Of a stretch of 64,000 nt of DNA, positions 51,125 to 60,614 are shown piece after piece (positions within the stretch are counted from its first letter, which is position 1; the number at the start of each line of letters is the position of its first letter). Below the pieces are notes generated by a model. The model was not told where the DNA came from and did not search any database. It was given only the letters and a program-made list of their open reading frames with translations. Origin of the DNA: Candidatus Woesearchaeota archaeon (GTDB lineage: Archaea > Nanobdellota > Nanobdellia > Woesearchaeales > JACPBO01); the NCBI GenBank assembly GCA_030651135.1, contig JAUSCS010000010.1, positions 1-64,000 on the forward strand. Reading direction: 5' to 3'. The translations under genes were made by a program, and so were the position numbers.

Positions 51125-52497
51125 AAACCTCAATGCCGCAGCAAAAACCTGAAGAGAGAATTAAAAATTTTGATGAAGTTAATCTCGGTTATGATGAAAA
51201 ATCTGCAATCAAAGAAGCATCCCGCTGCCTGCAGTGCAAGAAGCCAGTCTGCATCGATGGATGCCCTGTCAAAATAAACATTCCGAAGTTTATAAAGCAG
51301 ATAAAAGACAAGAAATTTAATGACGCGATAAAGACAATAAAAGAGCAGAATTTTCTTCCAAAAGTTTGCGGCAGGGTTTGCCCCCAGGAAACGCAGTGCG
51401 AGGAAAAATGCATACTTGCAAAGAAAAAACAGGCAGTTGCAATCGGATACTTGGAAAGGTTTGCAGGAGATAATGAAAAAAGTTTTGATATTCCTAAAAT
51501 CAAAAAAATAAGCAAAAAAATTGCTGTTGTTGGCTCAGGCCCTTCTTCTCTTACGTGCGCAGCAAAGCTTGCTTTGATGGGCCATAATGTAAAGCTATTT
51601 GAAGCATTGCACAAGACAGGCGGTGTTTTGCGCTACGGCATCCCGGAATTCAGGCTGCCCAAGAAGATTGTTGATGATGAAATAAATTATATCAAAAAAC
51701 TTGGTGTTGAAATCGAGATTAATGCTGTGATTGGCAGGACTATCTCGCTTGATGAGCTTTCAAATGAATACGATGCGATATTTATCGGAACAGGCGCTGG
51801 CTTGCCTTATTTCATGCACATTCCAGGAGAAAATCTCAATGGAGTTTATTCTGCGAATGAATTTTTGACAAGAATAAACCTGATGAAAGCAAATGAATTT
51901 CCAAAAACAAAAACCCCAATTAAAAAAGCAAAAAAAACCATAGTTGTCGGAGGTGGAAATGTTGCAATTGACGCTGCAAGAACAGCCAGGCGCCTCGGCT
52001 CTGATGTGACTGTTGTTTACAGGCGCTCTTTTGATGAAATGCCTGGCCGAATTGAAGAAATCGAGCATGCCAGGGAAGAAGGAATTAACTTTTTAATGCT
52101 GACAAATCCTACAAAAATATTGGGTGAGAAAATTGTCACAGGCATAGAATGCCAGCAGATGATGCTTGGCGAAATGGACTCATCAGGAAGGAGAACTCCC
52201 TTGCCAATAGAAGATTCCGAGTTCAGCCTGGAATGCGACCAGGTTATTATTGCGATCGGCCAGGGCATAAATCCATTATTGGCAAGAAATTCCGAGCTGA
52301 GAACAGGCATGCGTGGCTCAATAGATGTAAATGAAAAATATCAAACATCAAATCCGAAGATATTTGCAGGCGGCGATGTTATTGGCCAGGAAGCCACAGT
52401 CATAAAAGCAATGGCTGACGGAAAAAATGCAGCATCAGCAATAGACGCTTTTTTGAGGGGTGAACTTAAAGATGATGGCAGTAATAGAGCTGAATAA
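51121..52497 (+). CDS. NADPH-binding large subunit (NfnB/SudA, GltD-like)
   Basis: A 458-residue flavoprotein. N-terminal Cys-rich region with CLQCKKPVCIDGCPV and CGRVCPQETQCEEKC for two [4Fe-4S] clusters, FAD motif VVGSGPSSLTCAAKLA, NADPH motif VVGGGNVAIDAARTARRLG, and GGDVIGQEATVIKAMADGK at the end. This is the glutamate-synthase-small-chain-like subunit of Nfn/Sud. The ATG at 51121 overlaps the small-subunit stop; the thioredoxin gene starts inside its last 26 bases, tying thioredoxin to the complex. Confidence 0.88.
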   Translation: MKTSMPQQKPEERIKNFDEVNLGYDEKSAIKEASRCLQCKKPVCIDGCPVKINIPKFIKQIKDKKFNDAIKTIKEQNFLPKVCGRVCPQETQCEEKCILAKKKQAVAIGYLERFAGDNEKSFDIPKIKKISKKIAVVGSGPSSLTCAAKLALMGHNVKLFEALHKTGGVLRYGIPEFRLPKKIVDDEINYIKKLGVEIEINAVIGRTISLDELSNEYDAIFIGTGAGLPYFMHIPGENLNGVYSANEFLTRINLMKANEFPKTKTPIKKAKKTIVVGGGNVAIDAARTARRLGSDVTVVYRRSFDEMPGRIEEIEHAREEGINFLMLTNPTKILGEKIVTGIECQQMMLGEMDSSGRRTPLPIEDSEFSLECDQVIIAIGQGINPLLARNSELRTGMRGSIDVNEKYQTSNPKIFAGGDVIGQEATVIKAMADGKNAASAIDAFLRGELKDDGSNRAE

Positions 52498-52801
52498 AGA
52501 TAATTTCAAGGAAGAAATTCTGGACAGCGATAAGGTTGTGCTAGTGGATTTCTGGGCAGAATGGTGCATGCCCTGCAAAATGCTGGCGCCAGCTTACGAA
52601 GAGCTTTCAAAAAAAATGGCGATGCTGAAGTTCTGCAAGCTAAATGTTGATAGTGCTTCAGACATTTCCGAAGAATATGGCGTAAGAGGTATTCCGTGCA
52701 TTGTTGTTTTCAAATCAGGCAGGGAAATCGGAAGGATTGTCGGAAATATAAATAAAAACGAGCTTGAAAACAAGATTAAAGGGATTATAGGAGAAAAATA
52801 G
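52472..52801 (+). CDS. trxA: Thioredoxin
   Basis: A 109-residue thioredoxin fold with the active site WCMPC (Cys32, Cys35) after VDFWAE, the cis-Pro in RGIPCIVVF and the usual final helix. The MP dipeptide between the cysteines differs from the classic GP. The start lies inside the nfnB-like gene, after GGGGTGA, and a second ATG follows immediately; either is possible. It can be reduced by TrxB (32551-33441) or directly through the neighbouring flavoprotein complex. Confidence 0.92.
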   Translation: MMAVIELNKDNFKEEILDSDKVVLVDFWAEWCMPCKMLAPAYEELSKKMAMLKFCKLNVDSASDISEEYGVRGIPCIVVFKSGREIGRIVGNINKNELENKIKGIIGEK

Positions 52802-52831
52802 GCATTTCCGACATGTTGAAATTCAGCATCA

Positions 52832-53257
52832 TCAACTAAAATAATCTTCATAGCAGAAACTTTTATTCTTTCCTTCAAATGTGCAGCTGCCTTTTTCATC
52901 AATTATGTTGCCGTCTAAGAATTCTCTATACTCGTTGATCAGGGAGTTACAGTCGCTGCACCTCTTAAAATCAGTGCCTATCTCAATTTCAAACTGCTTT
53001 TCATTGAGCTTCTTCATTTTATGCGGAACAGCCGACCTTTCTTTAAAATAATTATAAATGGTGTCTATGAATCTGTTATCGGCAAAAGCTTCTGAAAGAG
53101 TTATGTGAAGGACGCATTTTTTTGGAGCAGTGAAGCTTACTATCTCTCTTTTTATTTTAATGCATCTCTGAGATCTTAATTTTTCCTTATTTTCTTCGTT
53201 CTTTCTTGCAAGCTGTTCTGGAAGCTTAATGCTGCCGTCTGGATTGAATTCAACCAT
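52832..53257 (-). CDS. Hypothetical Cys-containing protein, 141 aa
   Basis: Not recognised. Residues 1-35 are charged and helical; the middle alternates strands and helices (REIVSFTAPKKCVLHITLSE). The C-terminal part has four or five Cys (KRCSDCNSLINEY, GSCTFEG and SFCYEDYF) that may bind zinc. No signal peptide. It is convergent with trxA and divergent from tpiA. Confidence 0.6.
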   Translation of the reverse strand: MVEFNPDGSIKLPEQLARKNEENKEKLRSQRCIKIKREIVSFTAPKKCVLHITLSEAFADNRFIDTIYNYFKERSAVPHKMKKLNEKQFEIEIGTDFKRCSDCNSLINEYREFLDGNIIDEKGSCTFEGKNKSFCYEDYFS

Positions 53258-53353
53258 GAAAAAATGGAATTGAAGCTGTTTAAATTGTTTTCGTTTTAAT
53301 GGTGAATGAAAATAAGAAAACTATATAAACCGAATAAAACCAATAATTTCACT

Positions 53354-54100
53354 ATGAGAAAGCCAATAATCGCAGGAAACTGGAAGATGAACAAGGTCAA
53401 TTCAGAGTCAGTTGCTTTTGCCAGGGAATTAAGGCTGCGGTTAATTGATGTCAAGGATGTTGAGATTGTTGTATGCCCTCCATTCACTGCGCTGCATGAT
53501 GCTGCAAAGGAAATAAGGAATTCCAACATCAAGCTAGGCGCCCAAAATATGCATTTTGAGGATTCCGGCGCATTTACAGGCGAAGTATCGCCGCTAATGT
53601 TAAAAGAGTTGGGAGTTAAGTATGTGATTCTGGGCCATTCTGAAAGAAGGCAGTACTTTAACGAAACTGATGATCTGATAAATAAGAAAATAAAAAAGGC
53701 ATTGCAGCATAACATCATTCCGATACTTTGTGTTGGAGAAAAGCTTGAAGAACGAGAAAAAGGCGAAACAAAAAAGATTGTTGAAGATCAGATCAAAAAT
53801 TGTTTAAAGGATATTGATGCTTCTAAGATTGTCATCGCTTACGAGCCAGTATGGGCAATAGGGACTGGGAAAAATGCAACACCAGAGCAGGCTGAAGAGG
53901 TTCATTTGTTTATAAGAGAATTGGTTAAAAGCCTATACGATGAAAAAATTGCAAACAATATAAGGATACAATACGGCGGCTCTGTGAAGCCAGACAATAT
54001 AAAGGCTTTAATGGACCAAAAAGACATTGACGGCGCATTAGTTGGCGGGGCTTCCCTGAAAGTTGATGATTTTGTGAAGATTGTGAAGTACAGGCAGTAA
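53354..54100 (+). CDS. tpiA: Triosephosphate isomerase, bacterial/eukaryotic type
   Basis: Interconverts dihydroxyacetone phosphate and glyceraldehyde 3-phosphate. 248 residues with AGNWKMN (Lys13-type catalytic Lys), GHSERRQYF (catalytic His), AYEPVWAIGTGKNA (catalytic Glu and loop 6) and YGGSV for phosphate binding. The length and the motifs are those of the bacterial-eukaryotic enzymes, not of the shorter archaeal type of about 225 residues. The ATG at 53354 is chosen because MRKPIIAGNW is the usual N-terminus. Confidence 0.95.
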   Translation: MRKPIIAGNWKMNKVNSESVAFARELRLRLIDVKDVEIVVCPPFTALHDAAKEIRNSNIKLGAQNMHFEDSGAFTGEVSPLMLKELGVKYVILGHSERRQYFNETDDLINKKIKKALQHNIIPILCVGEKLEEREKGETKKIVEDQIKNCLKDIDASKIVIAYEPVWAIGTGKNATPEQAEEVHLFIRELVKSLYDEKIANNIRIQYGGSVKPDNIKALMDQKDIDGALVGGASLKVDDFVKIVKYRQ

Positions 54101-54111
54101 TAACTATTTCT

Positions 54112-54138
54112 TAGTGGTCAAAACAGAAAGATTTATAA
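54112..54138 (+). promoter_or_regulatory. Promoter of the metallopeptidase-like gene, TAGTGGT type
   Basis: TAGTGGT, then an A-rich stretch and GAAAGATTTATAAA, as at 8688 and 12295 but looser. A GGGGTGAGG ribosome binding site precedes the ATG at 54192. Confidence 0.45.
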
Positions 54139-54191
54139 AGCTGGAAAGAAATGTATACCTGAAAGACATATGAGGTGATTGGGGTGAGGCC

Positions 54192-57100
54192 ATGAAGAAA
54201 GCGCGTATGTTTTTGGTGTTGCTGGTAATTGCCGTATTTGTTATTTCCACTGCATTTGCTGAAAACAGCCTGAATGAAAAAAGCGCAGATGGAAAGCTTA
54301 AGAAAGAAAAAGACATAAAGATTTTTGATAGCAAGATTATTGAAAAAGAGGGAAAAGGCAGAATAAATTTCAGGAATTCTTTTGATGTTGAAGTGGAGGA
54401 TGTTGATGGCAATCCCAATATCTACATCGGAAATAATATAATTGCTGTAAACACAGAAGAGCTGCCTGAATTAAACCAGTCTGCTATAATAACTTTTTAT
54501 AATGTTTCTTTTGAAAACACGCCTGTAATATATTACAGCGAAGAGTTTACAACTAACCCGAGCCAGATAAACAGGCCTTGCCCTAAGGATATCTGCACTA
54601 ATATAAATTATGATGATGCGACAGGAACCTTGACTTTTGATGTTAGCCATTTCTCATCATATGCTGCTTACCAGTGGGCAGTAGGGTACAACCCCGCTAA
54701 GCCTGGCGGATGTTCTGTTGATGCTGACTGCGTGCCAGCAGCATTTTGCGCCAAGTATCTTGATTGCTGGACAGGAAAAGACTATGTTACCAGCGGAGGT
54801 TATGCTTTTGGTTGGGGTGATTTCCATTCGTGTTCTTATCGCCCGCCTGCAGGAACAGAGAACAAAACATGCAGCGCATACGACGGCCGTATCATAAAAT
54901 ATAATGAACCTTGCCCGGCTAATTTTACGCAGGGATGGGCTTCTGATTATTATGATTTAAAAATTTGCAGCAAAACTGAAACATGCAGTACATGTGAGGG
55001 CACTACAGCCTGCGATAAACATTATTGCACTGCCAGCTCTTTCAATTCCTGCTGGAATACATGCTCGTCAGGAGATTGCTGGAGTTATTGCCAAACGAGT
55101 GCAGCTAATTCCTGTGACACCACATTTCAAGGAGGGTGGGGTATATTAGGAATCGATTATGGCACGCCTGAGAATTATTACTGCCAGCCAAAAACCTGCT
55201 CAAGCCCGACAGGAGAGCTCGGAAAATGCTTTGACACACAAACTGTTGGAAATATCACTACAAACTATTCTTTCAATATAGGAGGTATAAACTGTTTAGG
55301 TTCAGACAGGAATATAAAAGTCTGCAGCAATCTAAACAATGACCCCTGCGGAGAATGGGAACAGACAAGCATAGGGTGCAATGCTGAAAGGAACGAAACT
55401 ACGGAAGGGAACGAGACTAAGAAAGAATGCTATGACAACACAGGAACAAAACTGGATTATTGTCAAGACAAGGAGATATTGATTAAGTACGATCCAATCT
55501 TTCCAGAACAGGTTTATAGAGTTAATATAACTGATATGTATGGATACAGCAATTATTCTAATCCGTGGTGGTGGGGTCTGAGGGGGGCTCCGAGCACGAC
55601 ATTCTTGGGGGTAAACATTCGAGAGCATATCTGCGATGCAACTCAGGTGAACTGCACCCAATCTGGTATGGTTTGCAATTCAATAAAGAGGGCATGCAAT
55701 ACACTGCCAACTGCTTCTGTAAGCTTGCTTCCTAAAGATCCAGATATGAATGACTCGACACCTTATGTAGGCAGTGGAGGTCCTTATAGTAATGCTGATT
55801 TGAATTGCACAGCTACGCTATCAGATGCTGATACCGAAGATAAAGAACTTCATGGTAAGTACAAGGTTATAGGCTCAGGCCAAACTGCGATAATGAGCGG
55901 AACAGAAACCTGCACTAAAGAGCAAGGTAAAAACTCATGTAAGATCCAAATACCAATAATATCAAATACTTACACAAAAGTAAACGACACTATAAATTGT
56001 ACCGTGGTGCCTAATGACAATTATGATGATGGTAAAATGAGTTATAATATTATATGGATTGCGCCTGATTCAGATTTGTATATAATGGATATTAAGCCAA
56101 TACAGGTTATAGAAGATGCGCCTTTAGTTAAAAACAAAGAAACAATGGTAAGGGTTTTCGCAAATTTCACTTCTTTTATTAATCTTAACCAGATCGACAA
56201 TGTTGTTGTTAATCTTACGATCGATTATTATGATGCATCTGGAAATAAATATTACACGAAGACATATACATCAAACCCAAAAACAATAAAAAAAGGATAT
56301 ACTACTCAAGAAAAATTTGCTGCTGACGACACTTTTAATTTTAATAATGTACAACCTCCTTTTTTTGAAGGAAAAATCAAGCTTACAGCTCAAGTAGATG
56401 GCAGTAATATGTTGATAGAGACAAATGAAAACAATATCAAAACAATAGAAAAGGTTAAGGTAGCTGGCCTAAAAAAAACATATTATCATGAATATATCCC
56501 TCTTAGTATTGGTAACTGGGCAGGACAAAATATGATAGATATTTCTAATGTGTGCAATCAAAATGCAGAATTTCTATTAAGTGTATACCCTCTTTCTAAA
56601 AGTCATTTTTCATATCATTGTGAAGATGTTAGTATGTCGCGTTCTTATCAGAACACTCCTATATTCTCGGAGTTTTTTGATAAAGCATATTTCGCAAGAT
56701 GGGTTCTTGACTTATCTTATTATGCTGAACTTTATTCAAATGCTGATAGAGAAATTGGTGTTGTTCCAAATGGGATTCTTAATGGACTAGAAGGATTAAA
56801 AGTACCTGGCATAGATCGTGCAGTATTAATTGAAGAGGATTCTCTTGAGTATACAGCTGCACATGAAATTGGTCATACTTATGGTTTTTGTGATGAATAT
56901 GAAACTGGGAATATATTATTTGGGTGGTTAGGAGAATGTGGTATTGACTGGAATGAGCAAGAATGGCCTTTGGGTTATATTGCTGCAAACGGTTGGGATG
57001 TTGTAAATAATATGCCAAAGATTAGCGTTAATCCTGTGGATCATAATGATCTTTCTAATAATTACTATTCTTTTATGGGCGATGGATTCGTATCCCCTTG

Positions 57101-57818
57101 GATTACCTATAAAAATTATGCTAGATTATTAAGCGCGCTTACAAATATTCCAGAAGATCCAAAGTTGCTTTTGGTAGGTGGAATCATAAGCGAAGAGGGT
57201 TTGTTTGAAATGTTGCCCTGGTATGAATTAGGTGATGGCTACCCAGATGAAATAGAGGTGGGAAATTATACCTTAGAATTGTTCTCTGCTGATAATGAAA
57301 TTTTAGAGCGTATTAGCTTTAACCCCTCATTTGTTGGAGAAGATTCTATTTATTATTTATTCTTATTTTCAATTCCATATCCTGAAGGCGTTGAAAAAGC
57401 AAGAATCAAAAATAAAGAGATTACTTTGGTAGAGATAAGTAAAGGACAACCCCCGATTATTAATATTAAGCCAATAAAAAAGAATAATGGAATATATGAA
57501 GTGGAATGGGATGTAGCAGATAAAAATACATCCAATTTATACTACAGTCTTGGTTATTCCTGTGATAATGTCAACTGGAAACCATTAGCTATAAATATAC
57601 AAAATACATCATTTTCATTTAGTAAGTTATTAATACCTCAGAATAGTATGTGTAATTTAAAATTAATTGCAACAGCTGGTTTAAATTCTGTTGCTGTAAA
57701 TAAAACATTTTCAGGATGTGATGATAATGGAATACATTTAGGAAATGATAAATCAGATTGTCACACAGATCAAGGTCAGTATAAATCAGAAAATAAAGAA
57801 AAGATTCAAAACAAATAA
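54192..57818 (+). CDS. Large secreted protein with M64-like metallopeptidase domain
   Basis: 1208 residues with a signal peptide (residues 1-23, ending STAFA). Residues about 150-440 are Cys-rich with short repeats (CSVDADCVPAAFC and CSTCEGTTAC), then an adhesin-like region with a CARDB-like domain near residues 640-760. The C-terminal third contains AAHEIGHTYGFCDEY: H891-E-I-G-H895 and Asp901-Glu-Tyr, the zinc signature of M64/metzincin-type peptidases (HExxH with a third ligand a few residues on). The second half of the gene uses more A/T-ending codons than the first, suggesting a composite origin. It probably cleaves proteins outside the cell. Confidence 0.75.
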   Translation: MKKARMFLVLLVIAVFVISTAFAENSLNEKSADGKLKKEKDIKIFDSKIIEKEGKGRINFRNSFDVEVEDVDGNPNIYIGNNIIAVNTEELPELNQSAIITFYNVSFENTPVIYYSEEFTTNPSQINRPCPKDICTNINYDDATGTLTFDVSHFSSYAAYQWAVGYNPAKPGGCSVDADCVPAAFCAKYLDCWTGKDYVTSGGYAFGWGDFHSCSYRPPAGTENKTCSAYDGRIIKYNEPCPANFTQGWASDYYDLKICSKTETCSTCEGTTACDKHYCTASSFNSCWNTCSSGDCWSYCQTSAANSCDTTFQGGWGILGIDYGTPENYYCQPKTCSSPTGELGKCFDTQTVGNITTNYSFNIGGINCLGSDRNIKVCSNLNNDPCGEWEQTSIGCNAERNETTEGNETKKECYDNTGTKLDYCQDKEILIKYDPIFPEQVYRVNITDMYGYSNYSNPWWWGLRGAPSTTFLGVNIREHICDATQVNCTQSGMVCNSIKRACNTLPTASVSLLPKDPDMNDSTPYVGSGGPYSNADLNCTATLSDADTEDKELHGKYKVIGSGQTAIMSGTETCTKEQGKNSCKIQIPIISNTYTKVNDTINCTVVPNDNYDDGKMSYNIIWIAPDSDLYIMDIKPIQVIEDAPLVKNKETMVRVFANFTSFINLNQIDNVVVNLTIDYYDASGNKYYTKTYTSNPKTIKKGYTTQEKFAADDTFNFNNVQPPFFEGKIKLTAQVDGSNMLIETNENNIKTIEKVKVAGLKKTYYHEYIPLSIGNWAGQNMIDISNVCNQNAEFLLSVYPLSKSHFSYHCEDVSMSRSYQNTPIFSEFFDKAYFARWVLDLSYYAELYSNADREIGVVPNGILNGLEGLKVPGIDRAVLIEEDSLEYTAAHEIGHTYGFCDEYETGNILFGWLGECGIDWNEQEWPLGYIAANGWDVVNNMPKISVNPVDHNDLSNNYYSFMGDGFVSPWITYKNYARLLSALTNIPEDPKLLLVGGIISEEGLFEMLPWYELGDGYPDEIEVGNYTLELFSADNEILERISFNPSFVGEDSIYYLFLFSIPYPEGVEKARIKNKEITLVEISKGQPPIINIKPIKKNNGIYEVEWDVADKNTSNLYYSLGYSCDNVNWKPLAINIQNTSFSFSKLLIPQNSMCNLKLIATAGLNSVAVNKTFSGCDDNGIHLGNDKSDCHTDQGQYKSENKEKIQNK

Positions 57819-58306
57819 TGAAAATGGAAAAAAATAAAAAATCAAAATTTAGAAAGATTTACTTAATTCCTCTTATTTTAGCTGGAGTTCTCTATACATA
57901 TTTGTTATCTACTCCACCACATCATCCACGGGCTCCACCAAGGAATCTATCAAACTACGAAAAGGCAAGGTGGCTATCTAATACAAGGCAAAAAGATAAA
58001 TATGGCGAGGCAATTGAGCTTTGTAAATCTGCTGTAAAAGACAACAACCCGGCTGATGACATTGCCGCATATAAATTGTGGGTGGGGCTGGCCGGTTACG
58101 AACGAATGCATGAATTGGTTAAGGAAAAGAAAAGCCCATTAGAACGGCAGATAGGCGGGTTGGAGGCAGCATTGGGAGTGTATGAAGAGGCCGCTAAAGC
58201 ATATCCTGAAAATAGCCATTTCAAAGATATGACTGGGTTTTATCAAGAAAGGATAAATTATCTGAAAACTAAAGAAACTGAAAAGGCAACTGAGACATAC
58301 AAATAA
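57818..58306 (+). CDS. Membrane-anchored hypothetical protein, 162 aa
   Basis: An N-terminal Lys-rich stub and one membrane helix (IYLIPLILAGVLYTYLL), a Pro/His segment (TPPHHPRAPP) and a helical domain with TPR-like pairs (EKARWLSNTRQKDKYGEAIEL and LEAALGVYEEAAKAYPENSH). Its ATG overlaps the stop of the metallopeptidase-like gene (TAATG), so it is probably a partner of it. An alternative ATG lies at 57824. Confidence 0.65.
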   Translation: MKMEKNKKSKFRKIYLIPLILAGVLYTYLLSTPPHHPRAPPRNLSNYEKARWLSNTRQKDKYGEAIELCKSAVKDNNPADDIAAYKLWVGLAGYERMHELVKEKKSPLERQIGGLEAALGVYEEAAKAYPENSHFKDMTGFYQERINYLKTKETEKATETYK

Positions 58307-58376
58307 AGGACAAAACTCTCTAACAGACGATGCCTATTCTGAAAGTTAAAAACCCAAAATAGAACCCATCATCACT

Positions 58377-58964
58377 TCAAGAAACATAAACATAAATCTT
58401 GTGGATCTGCTGGTCATAAGCCTGAGTTGGTGCATTTGATGGATCCGCTATGCAATTTCCAACAAGAACCTCTGGTTTGCAGACCATCACATCATAAATA
58501 TAAGTCCCCGCTTTCGCTCCGCCAGGAATATTGAACGCAACCCCTACAGCATCCCTTTCAAATTTTTTAATTGTTTTAGTAGTTGGATAGATAAACCATT
58601 TAGTTGTGCCTTCTGTTGCAGTTGAAATTGTTTCACCTTGTTCATCAATAGCAGCACTCCATTTAACGCTTATGCTGAATGTATCCCCGGAATCCAGAAT
58701 ATTTCTTATGCCAATCCCAACAATATCGCTCTTTCCAGTCCTTATGTTAATGGACTCCGGAATAACAGCAACTTTAGCTCCTGTATCGAGCGCATCTAAT
58801 ATCTGCGCTCTTGTTTGCTGGTCAAGCTCTCTTTGCGTTGTATAAGCCTGCTGCATAAACTTATATGTCAATGTTACTGCAAGCCCGAACACAACAATAG
58901 CTAAGATAAGCATCACTATAAAATTTATGCTCAACTCCATTCCTTTCTTGTTTTTAGTTGACAT
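58377..58964 (-). CDS. Archaeal pilin-like protein, 195 aa
   Basis: The N-terminus STKNKKG-MELSINFIVMLILAI has the layout of a class III (prepilin) signal: charged residues ending in KKG, then the hydrophobic helix that builds the filament core. The rest is a beta-rich head with two Cys (VCKPEVLVGNC). It would be processed by a prepilin peptidase such as FlaK/EppA and assembled into a type IV pilus-like structure. It overlaps the end of the preceding gene by 11 bases and is the last gene of a four-gene operon running 61190 to 58377. Confidence 0.75.
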   Translation of the reverse strand: MSTKNKKGMELSINFIVMLILAIVVFGLAVTLTYKFMQQAYTTQRELDQQTRAQILDALDTGAKVAVIPESINIRTGKSDIVGIGIRNILDSGDTFSISVKWSAAIDEQGETISTATEGTTKWFIYPTTKTIKKFERDAVGVAFNIPGGAKAGTYIYDVMVCKPEVLVGNCIADPSNAPTQAYDQQIHKIYVYVS

Positions 58965-60342
58965 CTGACTTTATCAAGGTTACTTTTTCTTTTAACGCCT
59001 GCTCAAATGAATCTGCATAAGCGGTTATTGCTCCATAGCTGGTTTTTCCAAATTCATAGTCTATTTTTATATTGAAGTAAATATCTTTCTGGTAGCCTTC
59101 AAATTCATAGCTGCTCACCGGGATCTCAATGCTGTCTGTCTGGCCTACAGTTGAAAAAACCAGCACATCTGTTTTTTGCCCAAGTACAACGGTCTTGTCA
59201 TTTATCTGGACTTTCTTTATCATCAGCGGCAGAACAGCATTCTTTTCGTCGAATTTGTTCAGTGTGAAATCTATCTTGACTGTATTATTTTTTATATTCA
59301 GCGGTTGCTTAAGAAAAACATCAAAGTCTAATGTAAAATAAGATGCAGTTTTTGTGTTAGGATATGTCTTTGACAACTGGCTGCCTTCTTTTACAGCAAC
59401 TTGGCATTCATCTTCAAAGCAGCCATACTGCATGTAGCTTCCAACATCTCCTTCGCAAGGCCCGCAGTCTGTTGGAGCATTGCATTTTGTCTCGCCAGTT
59501 TCGCAGATCCAGTTTCCATTGCAATCAGATAGCATATCATGCCTGCAGAAGTTATTTGTTTGTTCATTGCAATAATCATTTGTGCATCTGTTGCCGTCAT
59601 CGCACGAATCTGGGCATAATGTTTCAGGCCCTCTGACAAAAGTTACAGGGGTTTTTATCTGCTCGGCATAGCTTCCGCTGCTGCTTATTCCCTTGTCTTT
59701 ATACTCATAAAATATTCTTAGGGATATCTGCTTATCCGCTTTATCAGCGCCAAAATCATAATCAATCATTATATCATCGCTTATTACATCGCTGATTTTC
59801 CACAATGTCCTTTCGAGCGATTTTTCCCCCAACAAGACAGTCGAACTACTGATTGATGATTCAACCATCACCTTGTTTATCTTTACATCAGTTACGCCTG
59901 CATCAAGCTGAACAAGCATTATGCCCAATCCGAGAATGGAGCGCCTTGTATCAAATGGCTTATCCAGTGTTGTGCTCAACTGGAGCTTGAATTTCCCAAC
60001 ATCCTTTTCTGAAGAGAATGTTTGCGCAGTTGTTGTTGGAACGCATTCGTCCTTTTCATTGCAGGCGTAAGTTATTCCTTCTTTTGTTTTTGCTGCGCAC
60101 TGGCCATAATCTGCAGGGCAGCTGCACTCAGTTTCTCCAGCTTCCTTTATCTTGTTTCCGCAGCAGTTCATTTCAGCAATATAGCTGCATTTTCCCTTAA
60201 CGCAGCTTGAATCATAGCATGTTTTTGCTGCGCAGTCAGAATCAGATTTGCATTTTTCAGCAGTATCTTTTTTTCCGCAAGCGCTTATTAAAAAAACAAG
60301 AACAATTATTGATATTAAAAATAAATAATGACTTTTTTTCAT
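58954..60342 (-). CDS. Cys-rich secreted lipoprotein, 462 aa
   Basis: Signal peptide ending LISACGKK, a lipobox-like site. Two Cys-rich stretches, residues about 30-105 (CKSDSDCAAKTC, CVKGKC, NCCGNKIKEAGETECSC) and about 240-310 (CDDGNRCTNDYC, CNGNWICETGETKC), alternate with two beta domains similar to each other, each containing V-x-I-NK/ND segments. The Cys patterns resemble those of dockerin-like or EGF-like repeats of archaeal surface proteins. It sits between two pilin-like genes and may be the tip or an accessory of the filament. Confidence 0.7.
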   Translation of the reverse strand: MKKSHYLFLISIIVLVFLISACGKKDTAEKCKSDSDCAAKTCYDSSCVKGKCSYIAEMNCCGNKIKEAGETECSCPADYGQCAAKTKEGITYACNEKDECVPTTTAQTFSSEKDVGKFKLQLSTTLDKPFDTRRSILGLGIMLVQLDAGVTDVKINKVMVESSISSSTVLLGEKSLERTLWKISDVISDDIMIDYDFGADKADKQISLRIFYEYKDKGISSSGSYAEQIKTPVTFVRGPETLCPDSCDDGNRCTNDYCNEQTNNFCRHDMLSDCNGNWICETGETKCNAPTDCGPCEGDVGSYMQYGCFEDECQVAVKEGSQLSKTYPNTKTASYFTLDFDVFLKQPLNIKNNTVKIDFTLNKFDEKNAVLPLMIKKVQINDKTVVLGQKTDVLVFSTVGQTDSIEIPVSSYEFEGYQKDIYFNIKIDYEFGKTSYGAITAYADSFEQALKEKVTLIKSDVN

Positions 60343-60385
60343 TTATTCTCACTTTATGAAAGATTATGAAACTTAAAAAACAAAA

Positions 60386-60607
60386 TCAAACCCTTTTTAT
60401 TTCATATTCCTTGGCTATTATTATCATGAAGATTACAAGGATCACTGCTCCAATCAAAATAATGTAGATCGGGTTGATTGCCGCTTCCTGGAATAATTGA
60501 TACAGGCCGAACAGCATAATAATTACGCCAACCCACAAAAACTTGTCAAATGTGATCTTCATAATCTCGAATTCTTCTGCCTGCGTTAAGCGTCTTTTGA
60601 TTTTCAT
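60386..60607 (-). CDS. Small membrane protein, 73 aa
   Basis: Two hydrophobic helices (about residues 22-40 and 46-66), with a charged N-terminus and a KEYEIKRV tail. It lies seven bases after the pilin-like gene at 60615-61190 and before the Cys-rich lipoprotein, so it is co-transcribed with both. Role unknown; position suggests a pilus assembly or anchoring aid. Confidence 0.6.
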   Translation of the reverse strand: MKIKRRLTQAEEFEIMKITFDKFLWVGVIIMLFGLYQLFQEAAINPIYIILIGAVILVIFMIIIAKEYEIKRV

Positions 60608-60614
60608 CTTGGCC

